Position numbers and translations under genes: made by a program | Part shown: positions 44,334 through 56,414 of the stretch, one piece after another | How the letters are laid out: the number at the start of each line of letters is the position of its first letter | Numbering within the stretch: position 1 is the stretch's first letter | Notes under the pieces: generated by a model | What the model saw: the letters and a program-made list of their open reading frames with translations, nothing else | Database searches by the model: none | What the model was told of the DNA's origin: nothing | Source: Heracleum sosnowskyi | Lineage: Eukaryota; Streptophyta; Magnoliopsida; Apiales; Apiaceae | NCBI GenBank assembly: GCA_030848705.1 | Contig: CM061237.1 | Location: forward strand, 84,687,910 to 84,751,909 | DNA: 64,000 nucleotides | Direction: 5' to 3'

Positions 44334-44347
44334 ATTGGTATCAGAGC
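44334..44347 (+). other. Primer-binding site of element D
   Basis: ATTGGTATCAGAGC immediately after the LTR; tRNA-Met type. Confidence 0.92.
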
Positions 44348-44430
44348 TAATTGATTGACGCACAAATCAAGATCCATACTTTTGTGATTTATCAATAACG
44401 TTCAAATTTTTATTCTTATAAAAATTCAAG

Positions 44431-45367
44431 ATGACTACTCAAAAAGTTCGAGCCGACAAAATTCCTATGTTCAGTAAAGAGCACTATCCAATGTGGAAGA
44501 AGAAGATGCTCTTATTTCTTCAAGTGGCAAATCCAAAGTATCTTGGTGTATTGAAGAACGGACCAAAAATTCCTATGGTTGTTGAAGAAGAGCATATTGA
44601 GAATAATGTTGTTACTCAAGTTGCTAGGATGTATCCCAAAGACCCAAAAGATTATACAGCTGATGAAAAGGAAGATGCTTCTCTGGATGCAAGCTTATAG
44701 TTAATTCTGGTTGATTGTCTAGATCCAATCATGCACAATCATGTTTTAAATTGTGTTGATGCCAAACACATTTTGGATACGATTGAGATAATCAATGAAG
44801 GGAAAGAAGAAGTCAGAGAAAATAAAATGGAAATTCTTACCTCTTCATATGAACACTTCAGATCTAATCCTGGTGAAGGAATCTCTGATGTTTTTGAGAG
44901 ATACAACAAATTTATCAATGATCTGAATCTCCATGGAAAGTATTACACCATTAAGGAGATAAACAAGAAGTTCCTTCTAACACTTCCATCTCATCTGGAG
45001 CACATGATTTCAGCCATTAGAGAAGCAAGGGATTTAGGTGAGATTTCACTAGAAAGGCTCTATGGTGTTCTGAAAACTTATGAACTAGAATAGATTCGGT
45101 AGAAGGAAATCTATGGAATAGGTAAAGTAGTCAGTACGTCTACTGCACTGGTGGCAGAAGTTCCACAAAAACTAGAAGAGAAGGTTGTTCAACCTTCCAG
45201 TTCTGACAAGGATGTTACTGTAGCTGAATATGGCTTTACATCCACAAGTCAATCTGATGGTGACTTCTATTCCATGGAAGAGCTTGAACAGCTGGAAGAT
45301 TAATCTATGGCAATGATAGTGAAGAAGTTTGGGAACTTCAGATTCAGAGGAAATCCTAATCTTAATT
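44431..45367 (+). pseudogene. gag: Copia element D gag, N-terminal part
   Basis: ATG at 44431 with MTTQKVRADKIPMF and YPMWKKKMLLFLQ, the usual Sirevirus gag start. Then KMEILTSSYEHFRSNPGEG and ISLERLYGVLKTYELE. In-frame stops at 44698-44700, 45091-45093, 45100-45102 and 45301-45303. Cut at TAATT (45363-45367) by Copia B; the frame resumes at 59325. Confidence 0.88.
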
Positions 45368-45860
45368 TGTTAGGCCGAATACACAATATATAATCAATAT
45401 AAATATGATAATAACAATTGAGAACACTGTTTATGAATCAACAACTGAATTATATAAATAATTCTTCTCTCAGTGATGTTAAAGAATCACAGAGAGCTGC
45501 TAGGTTACAAGAATAATATATTCAGTATTCGCATCCCTTTTAGGGTTAACCTATCTGTGTTTATATAGTACACAGCTACATAATCAATCTCTAATTGATA
45601 TTCCTATAAATCAGCTATACAAATTATATCAAATTAGGATTGCTTCTGTCTTCTGTTCCGTTTCCTTAACTGTCTCAATATATCTTGCTTCTTTCCATCT
45701 TCAAGATATATTGCTTCTAGAATCTTTATATCAGCACCGACAGCTAAGGTAAACTTTCTCCCCGTCAGACTTTAATAAACTCTGACTGGCTTCCAGTAAA
45801 CTCTGATGAGTACCTGGTACTTAAACACTGATGAACAAACGTCAGCAATTATATCTAACA
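45368..45860 (-). repeat. Element B LTR (downstream copy)
   Basis: 493 bp; sense strand begins TGTTAGATATAATTG. A TATATAAACACAG box lies near 45,580-45,560, shared in context with A. Two TCAGAGTTTA motifs next to GCTTCCAGT are near 45,776-45,806. Confidence 0.93.
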
Positions 45861-45875
45861 ATCTCCCCCAACTTG
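45861..45875 (-). other. Polypurine tract of element B
   Basis: Sense strand AAGTTGGGGGAGAT before the LTR; expected plus-strand primer. Confidence 0.8.
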
Positions 45876-46005
45876 TGCATGATGAAGATGTACAAGTTAA
45901 ATAGATAATTGATGATGTCAAAACATATAACAAATGCAGTGTTTAAATATAACAGAGTTTAACTTTAACTTAGAACAGAAAACTTTAAAAACTTACAGTC
46001 AGACT

Positions 46006-48402
46006 TTACTTAATCTCTTCAATATCAGGCACTGTCCTAAGATAATCGATTAGAAGTCTCCTTTCAGCCTTTTCAAGCTCTTCCACCATGATTTCTTTCA
46101 GTTCCTTGAGCTCTGGATCACTTTCTCCAGTCTGGTAGATAGCAGCTCTCAGAGAATAAATGATGTTCTTCCTCATTTCATTCCCTAGCCGAATATAGTA
46201 AGATTTGTCAGACTCTAAGTTGAACTCCAAGACTTTTATTCCCAGTGCTGTCTTGAACTTGGCACTGTTTCTCTTCATCTCAATAATCTTTCCATAAGCA
46301 TCTCTGTACTTAGGAATGTATGCACTTGAAACACCTCATCCAAGCATAGCTTTTGTCCTCAGCATCCTTTCTCTTAGAACTAGAGCAGCATTGTGAGTAC
46401 TTCTATTTTTGATTTTAAGAAGATATAGAACATACTCAAGCTCTTCCCATAGCTTTATTTGAACATCAGCTTCTCCTATTCTGTATACTCTTCCATCAGA
46501 CATAAAGTATAACAGAAACTCTTTCTTTAACCCTTTGTGGTAAATCATCTGAACAGACACTAGTTTGTCAAGATTTTCTTGAGTAACCCCAACACCAGGT
46601 TCTGCCAGTGATGTTTGATCTAGAGGTCTGTTATTTATCCTTTTCTCTCTATGTGAACCCAAACCAGACTTATCATAAGATTCTTTTCCAAGTATTGTTC
46701 TGGTTTGAAGAAAATTCACAGATTCTGACTTCAGAGTTTCAGGCAGTATAGGTCTTTTGAATCCTTGGAGTTGTGTAGATGATTGAGTTTGCACAACTTG
46801 AGCAACGTCAGAGGTTGTCACAACTTTAGAAGAATCATCAACTTGAGCTTTGTCAGTGGTTGATTGATTTAGAACAGATTCAACTTGAGCTATGTCAGAG
46901 GTTGAATAATGTTTCTTTGTTGATATATCTTCTATCAGCTTCCCTTTGCCCTTACCAGAAATAATTTCTGTTGGCCTTCTTGAATATTGTATACTCTGTT
47001 GAGAGTTTTCCTTGATAGAGATACCCAGTTCTTTCTTTCTTGGAATTTTTACAGCTTTCTTCTTGTAATTCCCAGAAGCAACTTTCTTTCTATGTTCTTC
47101 AGATAGCATCTTCATTTCTGCTTCCAAATCCTCAACTGTCACTTCACCATCATGCTCATCTAAAAATAGCTTGGCTGCAATCTCTTCATCAGTTATTGGA
47201 TTAACTGAAATCACTAGACTCTTAAGTCTTGAAGAAGATTGAGCATGAGTACCAGAACCACCAACACCAGAGTTTGTTTGATTTCTATCAGAGTTTGACT
47301 TGAATCTCCCTTGCACTTGAATAATATTTGACTTTTTCTCAGTGTCCTTGCTTCCACCATCAGTTCCATCATCCCTCTGTCTCAGAGTTTGAGTTGATGG
47401 CCTATTTGCCCTTCTTTTCTTCCTTGAAGTTCCAGCAGATGTTGACACCCCAATATCAACTGATGATTTAGAAATCCTAGCTGGCTTAGAACCCATATGC
47501 TTAGTTCTACCACTAGATTTTGGTTTATTGGGAAGAACAGTATCTAGAGGTTCAGGCTGTGGTTCAGATTGTGGTTGTGGTTGAGAATCAGATTGTGTTT
47601 GGGTAGAATTGATCAAAAACTGTTGAACCAACTCAGGTAATAAGAAATCACCTATATTACCCTTCTTGACATCCTTGTTAATAAGATCAGAGAATACTCT
47701 TTTGTGCAGTTTAAAACAAGGAATAATATCATTATCAATAATATCTACCCCATTAACACAAACAGAAAATAAAATCTGACAAAAACGAGCAAAGTAAACT
47801 ACCCTTCTGTTTTCAGTCATTTTCTCACCTAAATTAGTTAAAACTAATCTAGCAAAATCAAAATGAGTACCATAAAGTAAAGAATACCCAATTTGCAGAC
47901 TATCAGTGGGTATTGCATCCCAGTTGGTGCACTTCTTTCCGAACGTTCTTGTAATGCAGTCGAAGAAAAAGCTCCACTCCTTCCTCAAGAACGGTCGCTT
48001 CAGTTGACCTATCTTAGCCAAAGACCCACTGTATCCTATCTCCTTCATCATCCTTACCAAATCAGCATCACCAACAGCAATGGTGTAAGCAGTATACTCA
48101 CCAAAGCCCATAGCTGCACGAACTGTACCAGGAGTAATAAAATACTCTGTTTCTTGAAATTCGAAAATAATGGATGGTGTTCCTGATTCACCACCATCAT
48201 CATAGACACCAGTCTCCCAGAAGCTTTTAATTTGTAATCCAGAAAGCTTCTCTGGTTCTACAAGAGCATGCCCGATTGGTGATTGGGCAAGAAAATTCTG
48301 CATCAGATGAAACGCCTCCGGTGCGTTCTCATTAGCCAATGGAGCAGCATAGTTGTTAGGAACAAATTCAAGATCAGAGGATACAAAAGCAGTAGAAGCC
48401 AT
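46006..48402 (-). CDS. Element B third ORF (Sirevirus env-like), one internal TGA
   Basis: ATG at 48402; 688 codons to TGA 46338-46336, then the same frame continues to 46006 (about 798 codons in all). N-terminal domain (PNNYAAPLANENAPEAFHLM, LRKEWSFFFDCITRTF, LQIGYSLLYGTHFDF) parallels A and, more loosely, the third ORF of F. A basic, Ser-rich middle follows, then C-terminal boxes shared with A: LLYFMSDGRVYRI, EELEYVLYLLK and SLRAAIYQ. About half the length of the A protein because the disordered middle is shorter. The TGA fits CGA to TGA. No membrane segment seen; function unknown. Confidence 0.8.
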
Positions 48403-49732
48403 TAGAACGATTTAGAAATAATCAGAGAATGACTTAGAAAATTTTTGAGAGTGTTTGCAGTAAAAGTGTTTGTGAAAATGTGTGAATTGGAATAAGTTGT
48501 GAAAAGTTCAAATGAGTTTGTGTATTGGATATTAATACAAAAGAATTAATTAAAAACTGAACAGTTTCTAATCAATACACACAACTGTCTTACTCTGTGA
48601 AACGTGTGAGTGGGACACGTGGCACACATGCAATGACTGACAACAGTAATTGACAGTTTCCAATGCACATGCGCAGTAAAAACAGCAATAATTACCGCCT
48701 TTTACACTTTTCTAGACACTCAACCTCTCTCCTCTGTTTAATACAAATTAGAACCGTTACCAATCATACTCTTTTATTTTCAAGAATGTTTTCTCAAAAT
48801 TGTTAACTGTCTGAAACAAATAATTAATTTTAATCATCAGAGATTAAAATAAAATTACCTCAGCGTAGAGTACACAGTTCATCAGTGTTTACCAATCCTC
48901 CTCCTTTATAAATTAACTCTTTTCACAAACTGTACAGGTGTGAGTATTTGTGTGTGAATTAGCAGAGTTTACTGAATATGAATATTTAGATCATCTCAAA
49001 GTGCATAAAATCCACAAACTAAAGCAGTAAAAACTGGTTGCTCAAACTCTCATATAGAATAAAATCTGATTTTTATATCTAAACTCTGTATTCTGATATC
49101 CTTTCATTTGGATATATCTTTTATTTTCACCCCCTTTATATATAATTTTTTATTTTTTTTTATTTTTCCAGTAATCAGTGGTTGGCACTAGTCACCAAAA
49201 ATCAAGGATTTTAGCCCTTATTTCATACAATAAGTTCCTGGATCTTCCTAGGCACAACATGATCTCAAAGGAATTTGTGCTTTTTTTGGCATCTTTTGTT
49301 TTGAGGGTGAAATATTTGTAACTAATTTTCAGAGTTTAGACTTTTCATCAGTTAATACAATTAATTTATGAGAGAAAATGCAAACAGCTAATACAGACTC
49401 ATTGTATAGGATCAATAAACTAAGAGATGCTATAAATATAGAGACAGTATCATGCTGTGTAAAATTTCTGCACATTTTGTAATTTAGAATTTATAATACT
49501 TAGAAGGATTCATGATTACTTACTGAAAATCATGCTTCATACAGCTTTCTTCATCGGTCCATGTGTTTCAGACAAAAATCACAATCAGAGTATAACATCA
49601 GACTTTAACCGACAGAGTATGACTGACAGAGTTTACTATCAGAGTTTAACATACTGATACAAATAACAGTTAACACATGCAAAGAACCATGAGCATAAAA
49701 TCATGTATAGAGTTTGAATCTAACCAGTATCT
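48403..49732 (-). other. Element B spacer between RNase H and third ORF
   Basis: 1.33 kb without ORF. Holds several CAGAGTTTA-type motifs (48,961; 49,331; 49,590-49,645), T-rich runs (49,140-49,170) and an ACACGTGGC element. Long for a simple spacer; may contain a promoter for the third ORF. Confidence 0.6.
48615..48623 (-). promoter_or_regulatory. G-box / ABRE-like element
   Basis: ACACGTGGC on the plus strand, matching the core of plant bZIP-bound ABRE/G-box elements; about 215 bases upstream of the third ORF ATG. A chance hit cannot be excluded. Confidence 0.35.
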
Positions 49733-50606
49733 CTAGTCAAAACCAGAGATCATTCCTAGTTCATTTACCAGCCTTGTAAAGGTAGCTTCACTCAAAGGTT
49801 TGGTGAAGATATCTGCAAGCTGTTGGTCTGTATACACAAAATGAAGCTCAATGTTTCCTTCTTCCACATGTTCCCTGATAAAATGATACCTTATGCTGAT
49901 GTGCTTGGTCATGGAGTGCTGTACTGGATTACCTGTCATAGCAATATCACTTTGATTATCACAGTAAATAGGTATTCTAGAGTACCTTAATCCATAGTCC
50001 AACAATTGATTCTTCATCCATAAAATATGTGCACAACAGCTACCAACAGCTATATACTCTGCTTCTGCTGTGGATGTGGAAATTGATTTCTGTTTCTTGC
50101 TGTACCAAGAAACTAATCTGTCACCTAAAAATTGACAGCTTCCACTTGTGCTTTTTCTGTCTATCTTACAGCCTGCAAAATCTGCATCAGAGTAACCAAT
50201 TAATTTAAACTCTGATTCTCTAGGATACCACAAACCAAGAGTTATGGTTCCTTTGAGATATTTGAAAATCCTTTTTACAGCTGTTAGATGTGGCTCTCTG
50301 GGGTCTGCTTGAAATCTTGCACAAAGACTTGTTGCATACATGATATCTGGTCTGCTTGCAGTGAGATAAAGAAGAGACCCTATCATTCCTCTATAGTTTG
50401 TCATATCTACTGAGGCTCCTGTGTCTTTGTCTAGCTTTGTTGCAGTAGCCATGGGAGTTGTAGCAGATGAACTATCAAGCATACCAAATTTCTTGAGAAG
50501 ATTTCTGGTATATTTTGCTTGATTGATAAAAATCCCATCATCTGTTTGCTTGACCTGTAAGCCTAGAAAATAACTAAGCTCTCCCATCATACTCATTTGA
50601 TATCTT
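49733..50606 (-). pseudogene. pol: Element B RT end and RNase H
   Basis: Resumes pol after solo LTR I at the target copy ATCTT, with YQMSMMGELSYFLGLQV. Continues through IGSLLYLTASRPDIM, the RNase H segment STSTAEAEYIA and LADIFTKPLSEATF, ending NELGMISGFD. No stop or frameshift in this part. With 53959-56404 it forms one pol gene split only by LTR I. Confidence 0.92.
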
Positions 50607-53600
50607 TGTGACGCCCTCCCAATCTGGGGTCATGATCGGGGAGTCACTACAAACTCTATACATAATTAAACCCATAAACAAAATAATATAAACATGCAGA
50701 CTAGACCCCAACTCTACCAATGGATCTCAACAGTTGATGGTGTGAAACAAGCATCCACTATCTAATCCATTAATACATAAACATGAGTCTCAAAAGTTAT
50801 TACAACCAAGACTTAAAAGTTCTACGTCCTCTCCTTACAAAACACCTTCTACCAGTGGTCATCACCTACCTGAGCTGGCATCCCAAAAACAACCCTATAG
50901 GAAGACTTCCTAGCTGTCTGAAAAGTGCGTACCATATTCTCGCTTAACTGTGGGTTAGAATAGGGAACAAGAATGAGCCAAATGCTCAGCAAGTAATAAT
51001 ATGTCCAAATAGTTAACCACTGGGAAACAGTTCCAATATCAATATGTATGACATGGGTATAGCAAAATCCGTATCAGGATTATCAGAACAATAACAGAAA
51101 TATGCAATTTCAAAGGGTAAACCAATTTCATTATCAAGATATCCGTTTTCAAGAAAAGCATTAAGTGATTTTTGGAGATTTTTCACAACGCACCGGACAA
51201 TACGGGTGATCAGCCACGTAAAGTCCCCATACCGGACACACAGTCCCTCTGGTCCTTGTATTGGGTCCCATTAGGCAACACATTGGCCTTTAGACTAGTC
51301 CATCCCTAGTCCATTTATTATAATTAAAAAGTGCTGGACCGACGTTACTCGGCCTCTTACGCCTCCAATCTTAGGAATCCGTGGAAACCATAAATCAGAA
51401 TTTAAATGAGTCTAAACTTTATTCCTTTTTAAAACATGTTCAGATATAAAGAAGTCTTTTGGAAATCAGATAAGTTCAATCAAAACAATCTGGATTTCTA
51501 TTAGTGGAATATCAGAAATATTTATCATCGGGTCTGTTCTGGAAATGTACTAGAATGAGAGTTAGGTGTATTCACTTTCAGGTATAAAAAAGGGAATGCA
51601 TAAGTATATGATCAAATTCAGGTTATATAATCATAGGTCAATCAGGTTTCAATTCATGGATATGAACAGGGTATAAAGGTTTAAGGATAAAGAACTAAAC
51701 AAAGCATGGTATATAGTTCAACATGGTATATATGAACAAAGATAAGGGTTATCAATGAGCGATAAGTGTTTTCAGAATTAAAAGTATGTCAAGGCAAGAT
51801 AACAATTCATATGTGTCAAAATGAAACAATGGAATCGAAATACGAAAGCAAGTTTGTATTACTTGCCTTAAGTAGCTAAAAAGGGGTAATGAGCAATCAC
51901 TGATTCTCCACCTTAGTCTTTCCTTTGTCTCTAAGTTCCACTTCCTTGAACTCTCTAAGTTCCACTTCCTTGGAATCTACAAAAGAATACATTCTATCTT
52001 AGTATGCCCTTTCTAAAATGCTAATCCTTTATTCTAAACTACCCAACGCATCCTAAACGCGTAAACACATAATAGGTAAACCATATTTCAACCATGTAAT
52101 AGGCAACAACCATATAAACGCACATCGCCATTTAAGTACACATAACATACTCCTTATACATATATATATATATATAACAATCTATCTTTCAAAACATACC
52201 ACACTTGGCATTCCTTAAATCAATTTGATCATACCAACCATATCCTTAACACCATTACAACAATGTTTTTCATCTCAAAAAGCTGAAAAATCTGCTGCGC
52301 ATACTTTACTAAAACATTTTTCAAAAATCCAAAAGTAGTCAAACAAATACCAAATTTGACATGCTACTTCCTGATTACTAAACCAACTTAGCATAAAAGT
52401 TTCAACTTCAGAATAATTTATTTAGTTTAAAAACGAACTGTATAAACTAGGTACTAAAACACAGAAAAATCCGTGCTGCGCAACTTTTAGTAAAACAAGC
52501 ATAACTTTTTATTCGTTAACTCTATCGATACAAGGTTTGCGCGTGCACAAACTAGATTCAATTTAGAACAGTGACATCCTAGGCTCTCTGTCTAAAACAG
52601 GCAGCAACATTATGCAAACAATCAAAACAGAGCAGGGGAGACTGTTTTCTGGAAAATTCAGCATGACGTTTATTTATACAAAACCAACCCAAAACATAAT
52701 CTCTACTATAAATAACCATCCAATATCAAACCTAGAACTCATGTTCTCAAGAATTTACCTAAAACTTATACATGCAATTAGAAAATACCAACACTAATAA
52801 ACCAACAATCCAAATACTTGGAACTTCACTAAAATTTCCAAATCAAAACCTTTAACATCAAAAATTTCGAACTAACTAAACTTAACACACTTAATCAACA
52901 TGCAATCACTATCACTTGAAATTATCAACCAATCATCATCATAAACAAATTTCCAAACCGAATTTACTAAAGGGGAAAAATCGAAATATACACATGCATT
53001 TCGATTTCTTTTACATGCAACCAAAATCTTAACTAACATAGCTATTAATACATAATTTGGACTCAAGAATATCATCATCGTCCCCGTCGGCTCGCCGGAG
53101 CTCATTGCCGACGGCGGCATGATTTGGAGGTGCCCGGAAAAATTGGGTTTCCTTCACAAATCTCACCGATAAGCAATTTAAACAACCTAATAATCACAGA
53201 ATCATCATCAAGCAAGCTTTCGGGTTTGAATTAAATCAAAATCGCCGAAATCCTTTGCATGCAAAAACTGATACACGCACATACACTCACACACATACAC
53301 GATTATATATATACATATAATCATCAATATCCATGAGAGAATGAGAGAGAATGAGGGAGAGAGATTTTACAGAGAGAAAGAGATTTTTGCCGAGAGAAAA
53401 ATCGAGAGAAAGAGATTTTAATAAACGAAAATCAACATAAATGCCTTTCTAAATTTCGAAATAAAATGAAGATAATATCTAAAAATCAAAATTTTATTTT
53501 TAAAACAAAGAATACGAATTTACAAGCTCACACATATTTTTAAAATATTTTTATGATCAAAATTGAATTAAATATGAATTTTCAAACTTTTGATCACATA

Positions 53601-53958
53601 AATGACATTTAACTCATAAAATCAGTTTTAAATCCTTAAAGTCAAAAATAAATTCCTCCATTAATTTTAGAAAATACTAGAATATAAAATAAAGGTTGTG
53701 AAAAAGATTTCACAATAAAAAGAGTCTCCGATGATTTTATACAATTCCCGGAAGTTCAAAAAGAACTAATTTTTAATAAGAAATTCATATAAAATGCATC
53801 TAAAAGCATACACATATATTTTAATCCATATCATTCACCAAGTAAACATCTATTTATCACATTTTCAAATATCCACCTTTCACACAATATTCACATAACA
53901 TAGAACTCAAATATTATTAAATATTAATATTGTACAAGCGTTTTTCTGAGTCGTTATA
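50607..53958 (-). mobile_element. Solo LTR I (Gypsy, long)
   Basis: 3,352 bp inserted in B RT, flanked by ATCTT at 50602-50606 and 53959-53963. The sense (minus) strand begins TATAACGACTC and ends TGGGAGGGCGTCACA. Gypsy LTRs of this kind normally start TGTAACGAC, so the second base has mutated. Inside: simple-sequence AGAGAG runs at 53,335-53,420 and no ORF with a known domain. No primer site or coding region, so it is a solo LTR. Confidence 0.75.
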
Positions 53959-56404
53959 ATCTTGACTGCATAAGCTTGGCAAATTTCTTACAGAGTTTGT
54001 CATTAGTAGACCCAAAAATTATGTCATCCACATAGATTTGAACTAACAGCAAATCATCACCAAAATTAAAATAGAACAAGGTTTTGTCAATTGTACCTCT
54101 AGTGAACCCACTTTCTAAAAGAAATTGAGCCAGAGTTTCATACCATGCTCTAGGTGCCTGCTTTAGTCCATATAATGCCTTATCAAGTATGTAAACATAA
54201 TCTGGATGTTTGGAATCTACAAACCCTGATGGTTGTTCAACAAATACTTCTTCTTCAAGTTTTCCATTGAGAAAAGCACTTTTCACATCCATCTGAAAGA
54301 CTTTAAACTTCTTGTGAGCAGCATAGGCTAGAAAAATCCTTATTGCCTCCAATCTTGCAACTGGAGCAAAGGTTTCATCATAGTCAATTCCTTCCTGTTG
54401 TGAATAGCCTTTAGCCACAAGTCTAGCTTTATTCCTTGTAATCACTCCATCACTGTCTGTTTTGTTTCTGAAAACCCACTTTGTACCAACAATAGATCTG
54501 TTCTTTGGTCTTGGTACAAGTGTCCAGACTTCATTCCTCTCAAATTCATTTAACTCCTCTTGCATTGCTGTTATCCAGTTAGCATCTTGAAGAGCTTCTT
54601 CCACTTTCTTGGGCTCTGTTTGAGATAAGAATGCATGAAACAGACATTCATTATTTGTAGCACTTCTAGTTCTTACACTAGCTTCTGGATCTCCAATTAT
54701 CAAGTCAGGTGTATGGGATTGTGTCCACCTTCTTGCTGTTGGTAATTGGCTTCTATTATCATTATTAGATCCTCCCCCTTGATCCATGCTCTCCTGATTT
54801 TCTGCTTGACCATTTGCATTCTCTGAGGCTCTCCCTGAATTGGACTGTTCAGTATTTGAACTTTCAGAGTTTGACTCAGAGTTTCTGTTGGATTCTTCAT
54901 TTGACTCTCTTTCAGAATTTGAGTCATCACTTTGAGAAGTTTCTGAAGTTTCTTCACGCTCCCCCTCAACTGGTTCTCCATTTTGTTCTGTCAGAGAAAA
55001 TTCTTCAGAGTTTACCAGTAGAGGATCAGAGTATGCTTCGTTAGAGTTTGTTGGATTTGCTTCATCAGAGTTTACATCATCAGAGTATAGATCTTCATTT
55101 TCAAAGCGAAGTTGATCATGATATTCTTCATCTTCTATTCCAGTTATTTTCTTGTCATCAAATGACACATGTATAGATTCCATGATCACTTTTGTTCTTA
55201 GATTGTAGACTCTGAATGCTTTAGTTGATAGTGGGTATCCAACAAAAATTCCTTCATCAGCTTTTAAGTCAAACTTGGTCAACTGTTCAGGATGAGTTTT
55301 CAACACAAAGCACTTACATCCAAATATATGAAAATATTTCAGATTTGGCTTCTTATTTTTCACCATCTCATATGGTGTTTTCCCATGCTTGTTGATCAGT
55401 GTAGCATTTTGAGTAAAACAAGCAGTTTGAACAGCTTCTGCCCAGAAATAAGTTGGCAATTTTGCTTCATCAAGCATTGTTCTGGCAGCTTCGATTAGGG
55501 TTCTGTTCTTTCTTTCAACTACACCATTTTGCTGTGGAGTTCCAGGTGCAGAAAATTCTTGCTTCACTCCTCTTTCCTTGCAGAAAGCTTCCATTACTGA
55601 ATTTCTGAATTCAGTACCATTATCACTTCTTATAATTTTCACTTTGTACTGTGATCCTTTGTCCAGTATTTTTACATGATCCATTAGAATTGAGGCAGTT
55701 TCATCCTTCTTTGCTAAGAAGTACACCCATGTGTACCTAGTGTACTCATCAACAATGACTAGAGCATATTTCTTTCTGCCCATTGACATTATATTTACTG
55801 GACCAAAAAGATCAACATGTAGAAGATGATAAGGATCCACAATTGAAGATTCAGATTTATTCTTAAAAGATGACTTCCTTTGCTTGGCCTTTTGACAAGA
55901 ATCACACAGACCATCTAAGCTGAGAATTGACTTTGGAAGTCCCCTTACAAGATCTTTTCGAATCAGATCATTGATGTTGTTCAAGTTTAGGTGAGAGAGC
56001 TTCTTATGCCAGTTCCAACTCTCTTCACTTGACATTCTTGCAGATAGACACACAGTTTTTCCTTCAGAGTTTGTTACCAAACTTGCTTCATAGATGTTAT
56101 TGTGCCTGTGTCCAACTAGAACAACTTTCCCTGTAGATTTGCTGATCACTTCACAATGTTCAGAATGAAAATCTACATGGTATCCTCTGTCACAGATTTG
56201 ACTCACAGAAAGCAGATCATGCTTGAGTCCTGAGACTAGAGCTACATTTGTAATGATGACACTTCCAAGATTGATATTGCCATATCCCAGAGTATGTCCT
56301 ATGTTGCCATCTCCATAGGAAACTTTTGGGCCAGCCTTCTCCTCATAGTCTGATAGCAGGGCTTTATTTCCAGTCATATGTCCTGAGCATCCACTGCCCT
56401 GCAA
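53959..56404 (-). pseudogene. pol: Element B protease, integrase and RT (split by LTR I)
   Basis: Open for about 815 codons. The frame opens at TTGCAGGG after a TGA. The protease motif reads QGSGCSGHMTG: compared with A, a 27-base in-frame stretch ending in the catalytic Asp is missing. Integrase: WNWHKKLSHLN, CDSCQKAK, VDLFGPVNIM, IRSDNGTEFRN and GTPQQNGVVERKNRTLIEA, all intact. An acidic linker carries VEGERE, then RT with WTLVPRPKNRSIVGTKWVF and YVDDIIFGSTN (about 54,035-54,003). Cut by LTR I after the LMQSR region. Confidence 0.9.
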
Positions 56405-56414
56405 TCACAAACAA

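Noticed and set aside
52612..53120. Host gene fragment in solo LTR I
   Set aside because: Short ORFs on both strands without domains; the region lies wholly within an LTR with matching target copies.
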